DNA of 38,220 nt. Source: Bifidobacterium catulorum. Its GTDB lineage: Bacteria; Actinomycetota; Actinomycetes; Actinomycetales; Bifidobacteriaceae. Of the stretch, positions 34,641 to 38,220 are shown piece by piece. The notes below the pieces were generated by a model that was not told where the DNA came from, searched no databases, and saw only the letters and a list, made by a program, of their open reading frames with translations. The DNA lies in contig NZ_QFFN01000022.1 of the NCBI RefSeq assembly GCF_003129925.1, forward strand, positions 1 through 38,220, in the 5' to 3' direction. The position numbers and the translations under genes were made by a program. The first letter of the stretch is position 1. The number at the start of each line of letters is the position of its first letter.

Positions 34641-35927
34641 TTATAGGATGTCGAGCTCGACGATGAGGGCGAGATGATCGGTCCTCGGCACCCGCGCCGT
34701 ATGCACCGACCGTGCCACGATGCCCGGCGTATGCAATACATGATCGATTTCGATCAACGCCGGGAACGTCGGCCAACTGGCCGGGAAACTCGGATTCCAC
34801 CCCCGATGCAGCTCCAACGACGAATCCGCCAATCCTGTCCCATGGCGCAATGCGTCACGAAAACTCGGATGAAACACGCTGGAATTCATGTCGCCAAGCA
34901 CCACGGCCGCGCAATGCGGCGCCGTGGAATACTGCTTCGGCGTCCCATCGGCATCGGTCGGCAAATGGGGGGTGCCTGCCGCGTCGGCGTCACGTCGTTC
35001 CGCACTGGCGCCACGTCGTTCTGCACTGGCATCACGTCGTTGCGCATCGGCGATATTGCTCCCACGTGACGCGGTCGTCATGCCGGCCGTATTGCACGCG
35101 CCGGCACGGTCGGCGAACGAACCAAGCGCGCGAATGCCGTCACTCCAGTCCTGTCCGCTACGAGGCGGGGATTTCGGATGCACCGACGCGAACTCCACAA
35201 GCTGCCCGCCCAGACGGACCTTGGCGACCGGAGCCGCCGCCGCACTGATATCCACCGACGAATCCGCGGTCTCGACCGGCTTGAACCGCATGAACAACGC
35301 ATTCGAGCCGGCATTGTCGCTCGGCCGGGATTCGCCGAGCGCACGATAGGGGAGTTCGTCGTCGATATGCGACTCCTCAAGACGGTGGATAAGATCGTCG
35401 TTCACCTCCTGCACGGCGAGCAGGTCGATATGCTCGGTCTTCACCAGATGCATGATGGTGCCCGTATCCGCACGGCCGTATCTCGTGTTCAACGTCATCA
35501 CGCGAATCGTCGTCGTATGACGGTTCGCGTTCGATTCCGTGGATTTCACGAAATCCTCGGACGACGAATATTCGACCGATTGACTGGGAACACCAAGCAT
35601 CGGCGAAAGAAAACCGGGGACGGTCATGACATACGGAAGCTGCCACAACAATTGGATGACCAGCAGGATTATGGCCATGACGGTCTGCGGCCAGGCATGG
35701 CGTATGACGGCGGTTGCGAGCAACACGACGATGGGCGCCGTCAGCAGTGGAATCAGCGCGATGGCCTCCGGCAGCGGTCGATGCGCATCCATGCCGGCGG
35801 GCAGATATCTCAATGCCATCCACAGGGCGATGACGACAAGCAGGATCCAAAGGATCACAAGGCGGCTCCTTGGGGAGAGGGAAGGGGACGATGACAGGAT
35901 GCGTGGCGGACGTTTCTTTACAGACAT
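34641..35927 (-). CDS. membrane-anchored endonuclease/exonuclease/phosphatase family protein
   Basis: This 428-residue protein has three hydrophobic helices near residues 22-40, 54-75 and 81-103, then an extracytoplasmic EEP-fold domain. Motifs in order: VMTLNTRYG (N147), LLAVQEVNDD (E174), ASVHPKSP, VVLGDMNSS, IDHVLHT and the terminal TDHLALIVEL, which together form the metal and phosphate site of this hydrolase superfamily. The substrate could be DNA, a phospholipid or another phosphodiester. A low-complexity insertion (AQRRDASAERRGASAERRDA, about 291-310) is encoded by 21-bp repeats. It is the same strand as ffh, about 160 bp downstream, with a REP-like element between. Confidence 0.85.
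   Translation of the reverse strand: MSVKKRPPRILSSSPSLSPRSRLVILWILLVVIALWMALRYLPAGMDAHRPLPEAIALIPLLTAPIVVLLATAVIRHAWPQTVMAIILLVIQLLWQLPYVMTVPGFLSPMLGVPSQSVEYSSSEDFVKSTESNANRHTTTIRVMTLNTRYGRADTGTIMHLVKTEHIDLLAVQEVNDDLIHRLEESHIDDELPYRALGESRPSDNAGSNALFMRFKPVETADSSVDISAAAAPVAKVRLGGQLVEFASVHPKSPPRSGQDWSDGIRALGSFADRAGACNTAGMTTASRGSNIADAQRRDASAERRGASAERRDADAAGTPHLPTDADGTPKQYSTAPHCAAVVLGDMNSSVFHPSFRDALRHGTGLADSSLELHRGWNPSFPASWPTFPALIEIDHVLHTPGIVARSVHTARVPRTDHLALIVELDIL
34992..35054 (-). repeat. three 21-bp in-frame tandem repeats in the EEP gene
   Basis: Units beginning ACGTCGTT at 34992, 35013 and 35034 are each 21 bp with few differences. They encode seven-residue Arg/Asp/Ala/Ser/Glu repeats in a surface loop. 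Confidence 0.85.
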
Positions 35928-36000
35928 AGGATGAACCGCGGAAATCGGCAGACGACCAAGACATGGCCAGCGGTCGACATAATGAAGATGGTGGCGCTTG

Positions 36001-36054
36001 GCGCTCCCCTCAGTCTGCTAAAGCAGACAGCTCCCCTCCGTCGGGAGGGGAGCC
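36001..36054. repeat. REP-like two-hairpin element, copy 3
   Basis: GCTCCCCTCAGTCTGC, TAAA, GCAGAC, then AGCTCCCCTCCGTCGGGAGGGGAGCC: two adjacent hairpins. It is the reverse complement in layout of the element at 4304-4358. It follows the ffh stop and may terminate or protect that transcript. Confidence 0.75.
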
Positions 36055-36088
36055 GATGCCGGAACGGGAACGAAAGAACTGGATTGCG

Positions 36089-37729
36089 TTAACGGCCGAA
36101 CAGACCGCCGAGGCCGCCGCCGAGATTCGGCGGAAGCTCGGGCATACCGTTCTCACCCATCTGCAGGCCGGCCGGAAGCGCCGGGTTCTGTGGCTGCTTC
36201 TGGAACGCGGAGCCGCCGTTGCCGCCGGACCTGCCCTTGCCGGAGAGACGCTCGCGCAATGCCTTCTCCTCGGCCTCGCGCTTCATCGGGTTGCCGGAAC
36301 GGCCCTTCTTGTTCTTCTTGCCCTTCTTGGCCTTACGGGCGCTCTTGCCGCCGCCGGGGCCTCCCATGCCGGGGATGCCGCGCGAGCCGTTGCTCATACG
36401 CCTCATCATCTTCGCGGCCTGCTCGAACCGCTGCAGCAGACCATTCACCGCGGAGACCGTGTTACCGGAACCGTAGGCGATGCGGGCGCGACGCGATCCG
36501 TCGATGATCTTGGGGTTGCGACGCTCCTCGGGGGTCATCGACCGGATAATCGCCTCCGTGCGGTCGACCTCCTTCTCGTCGAACATCTCCAGTTCCTTGC
36601 GATGCGCCGCCATGCCCGGAATCATGCCGAGCAGGTTCTTCATCGGGCCGAGCTTGCGCACCTGCTGCAATTGGTCGAGGAAATCGTCCAGACCGAAGCT
36701 GCCGTCGGAGATCTTCGTGGCGGCCTTACGGGCCTCCTTCTCGTCGAACTCCTTCTGCGCCTGCTCGATGAGCGTGAGGATGTCGCCCATGTCGAGGATG
36801 CGGGAGGCCATGCGGTCGGGGTGGAACACCTCGAAGTCCTTGAGGCCCTCGCCGTTTGAGGCGAAGAGGATCGGCTTGCCGGTCACGCTCGCCACCGACA
36901 GTGCGGCGCCGCCTCGGGCATCGCCGTCAAGCTTGGAAAGCACCACGCCGGTGAAGTCCACGCCCTCGTCGAACGCCTTCGCGGTCTTCACCGCGTCCTG
37001 GCCGATCATTGCGTCGATGACGAACAGGATCTCGTTCGGCTGCACGGCGTCGCGGATGTCGCGGGCCTGCTTCATCAGCGCCTCGTCCACGCCGAGACGG
37101 CCGGCGGTGTCGATGATCACCGTGTCGTACAGCTTCTCCTTGGCCAGCTTGATGGAGTCGCGGGCCACCTTCACCGGGTCGCCGGTCGCCTCGCCGGGGG
37201 AGACCACGTCGGAGCTGTCGGCCTGCACACCCGGTTCGGGGGCGTATACGGGCACGCCGGCACGTTCGCCCACCACCTGCAGCTGGGTGACGGCGTTCGG
37301 GCGCTGGAGGTCGGCGGCCACGAGCAGCGGGGTGTGGCCCGCGTCCTTGAGCCAGTAGCCGAGCTTGCCGGCCAGCGTGGTCTTGCCGGCGCCCTGCAGA
37401 CCGGCGAGCATGATGATCGTCGGCGGGTTCTTCGCAAAGTTCAGCGGACGGTCCACTCCGGCGCCGAGGATGTTCGTCAGCTCGTCGTTGACGATGGACA
37501 CCACCTGTTGGGCCGGGTTCAGCGCCTGCGAGACCTCGGCGCCCAGCGCGCGCTCGCGCACCTTGGCGGTGAAGGCGCGGACCACGTCGAGCGCCACGTC
37601 GGCGTCGAGCAGTGCGCGGCGGATCTCGCGGATCGTGCCGTCGATATCCGCTTCGGAAAGCTTGCCCTTCGAGCGCAGGTTCTTGAACGCGCCCGAAAGA
37701 CGGTCAGTCAAAGAAGTAAAAGCAGCCAT
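36089..37729 (-). CDS. ffh: signal recognition particle protein Ffh
   Basis: This is the GTPase that, with SRP RNA, recognises signal sequences on ribosomes and delivers them to FtsY at the membrane. From the ATG at 37729 the protein has 546 residues. The N domain is at 1-95, and the G domain starts with the P-loop GLQGAGKTT at 110-118, followed by ADLQRPNAV, DTAGR and SKLDGDARGG. A methionine-rich M domain (about 330-455) contains GMIPGM and the RNA-binding GSRRARIAYGSG. The tail of about 90 residues is Gly/Lys-rich and ends in GGLGGLFGR. About 14 extra residues rich in Ser/Asp occur between G motifs (near 165-178). The open frame extends to 38038, but the first 103 codons are antisense to the vapC remnant. 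No Shine-Dalgarno is evident. Confidence 0.96.
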   Translation of the reverse strand: MAAFTSLTDRLSGAFKNLRSKGKLSEADIDGTIREIRRALLDADVALDVVRAFTAKVRERALGAEVSQALNPAQQVVSIVNDELTNILGAGVDRPLNFAKNPPTIIMLAGLQGAGKTTLAGKLGYWLKDAGHTPLLVAADLQRPNAVTQLQVVGERAGVPVYAPEPGVQADSSDVVSPGEATGDPVKVARDSIKLAKEKLYDTVIIDTAGRLGVDEALMKQARDIRDAVQPNEILFVIDAMIGQDAVKTAKAFDEGVDFTGVVLSKLDGDARGGAALSVASVTGKPILFASNGEGLKDFEVFHPDRMASRILDMGDILTLIEQAQKEFDEKEARKAATKISDGSFGLDDFLDQLQQVRKLGPMKNLLGMIPGMAAHRKELEMFDEKEVDRTEAIIRSMTPEERRNPKIIDGSRRARIAYGSGNTVSAVNGLLQRFEQAAKMMRRMSNGSRGIPGMGGPGGGKSARKAKKGKKNKKGRSGNPMKREAEEKALRERLSGKGRSGGNGGSAFQKQPQNPALPAGLQMGENGMPELPPNLGGGLGGLFGR

Positions 37730-37748
37730 AATGCACATAAGTCTACCG

Positions 37749-38057
37749 ATGCGGCGGGAAAACGGCCATACGGAGCCGGATGGGTCCGTAATGCAATGGT
37801 GGCGGTCGCGGAATACGCATGAGCTGATGATCACGAGCATTACGGTCTCGGAACTGTATCTGGGTGTGCGGCTTATGCCGGCGTTGCAATACAGCCGTAT
37901 CGTGGCTGACCGTCGAAAAGCCGGCCGCACTATCGGCGTGCAGGATGCGATGATCGTGGCGATCGCGAAGTCGCGCGGCGCCGCGTTGGCTACTCGGAAC
38001 GTCAGGAATTTCGAGGATACCGGCGTGGAGCTCGTCAATCCGTGGGAGCGGAACTGA
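37749..38057 (+). pseudogene. degraded PIN-domain toxin (VapC-like)
   Basis: This 102-codon frame ends in RIVADRRKAGRTIGVQDAMIVAIAKSRGAALATRNVRNFEDTGVELVNPWERN, split here into its parts: DRRKAGR, IGVQDAMI, LATRNVRNFEDTG and LVNPW. These match the C-terminal half of VapC/FitB PIN-domain toxins. ITSITVSELYLGV corresponds to the second helix. The N-terminal metal-binding Asp strand (LDTN type) is missing, and about 35 residues between RLMP and the C-terminal motifs appear deleted. It starts 20 bp from the divergent ffh start. No antitoxin gene is present. It is most likely a non-functional remnant. Confidence 0.7.
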
Positions 38058-38092
38058 GGGCGTTGGGGACCTGAGGGTGCTGCGTGTGTGGG

Positions 38093-38143
38093 ACTCCCCT
38101 CAGTCAGCTTCGCTGACAGCTCCCCTCAGTCGTGAGGGGAGCC
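38093..38143. repeat. REP-like two-hairpin element, copy 4, with partial further copies
   Basis: ACTCCCCTCAGTCAGC, TTC, GCTGAC, then AGCTCCCCTCAGTCGTGAGGGGAGCC, the same layout and orientation as 36001-36054. Further fragments TTGAGGGGAGCCGG (38175-38188) and GAGGGAGCCGG follow to the end of the window. This region to 38220 holds no gene. Confidence 0.75.
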
Positions 38144-38220
38144 GGTTGGTGAGAGCGAACTGCTTCCCACATGGTTGAGGGGAGCCGGTTGTCGTAAACG
38201 GTGTGAGGGAGCCGGGCGGG

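Noticed and set aside
37365..37748. Forward open frame continuous with the vapC remnant
   Set aside because: This part is antisense to the ffh GTPase domain and shows no PIN-domain N-terminus.
36089..38038. N-terminally extended Ffh (649 codons)
   Set aside because: The Ffh N domain begins at MAAFTSL (37729). The extra 103 codons are antisense to the PIN-domain remnant.

Overview
The window looks like a chromosomal segment of a Bifidobacterium, probably of the B. longum/B. breve group. The support is the dTDP-rhamnose genes with a fused rmlC-rmlD, a large secreted DUF1680-type (GH127/GH146-like) beta-L-arabinofuranosidase, an LAxTG sorting signal, and an Ffh with an actinobacterial Gly/Lys-rich tail. 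Base composition is mosaic: the rml genes, ffh and the LARTG surface protein are visibly GC-rich, while the YfhO, DUF2142, DPM1-like and secreted-protein genes are more AT-rich. This is typical of a surface-polysaccharide island assembled by transfer. No tRNA, rRNA or CRISPR array was seen.

Layout. The left edge (1-111) is the 3' end of a transposase, with a probable IS end and a terminator. A forward block follows: a YfhO-family membrane protein, rmlB and the rmlCD fusion (360-5887). A reverse pair, a DPM1-like glycosyltransferase and a DUF2142 membrane protein (8518 down to 5955), is convergent with it. Divergent from that pair is a secreted beta-L-arabinofuranosidase gene (9060-12858), then a Wzx-like flippase. 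Next come two reverse glycosyltransferases (GT4-like and GT2), rmlA, a protein with three GT2 domains, an RgpF-like protein and an ABC-2 exporter pair (permease plus Wzt-like ATPase). The rml genes make dTDP-L-rhamnose, the GT2/RgpF proteins probably polymerise or decorate a rhamnose-containing polysaccharide, and the ABC pair exports it.

After a strong terminator lies a three-gene secreted or membrane set (DUF5648 protein, small membrane protein, NlpC/P60 hydrolase). It is followed by a Panacea/PemK-like toxin-antitoxin pair, a reverse GT2 and PP2C-fold protein, a large LARTG-anchored surface protein with InlB-type repeats, a membrane endonuclease/exonuclease/phosphatase protein, ffh, and a degraded vapC.

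The most notable observation is a pair of long G/C homopolymers in two divergent genes. A run of 13 C follows the start codon of the DPM1-like glycosyltransferase gene (reading frame open, ON). A run of 11 C inside the catalytic domain of the arabinofuranosidase breaks the frame (OFF); 10 C would restore a protein of about 1265 residues. This looks like a slipped-strand phase-variable module controlling decoration and trimming of a surface glycan. The second notable structure is a cluster of six 19-bp-spaced repeats at 34431-34585, three in each orientation. A two-hairpin REP-like element recurs at four places, and several genes between 30.5 and 35 kb carry in-frame minisatellites.
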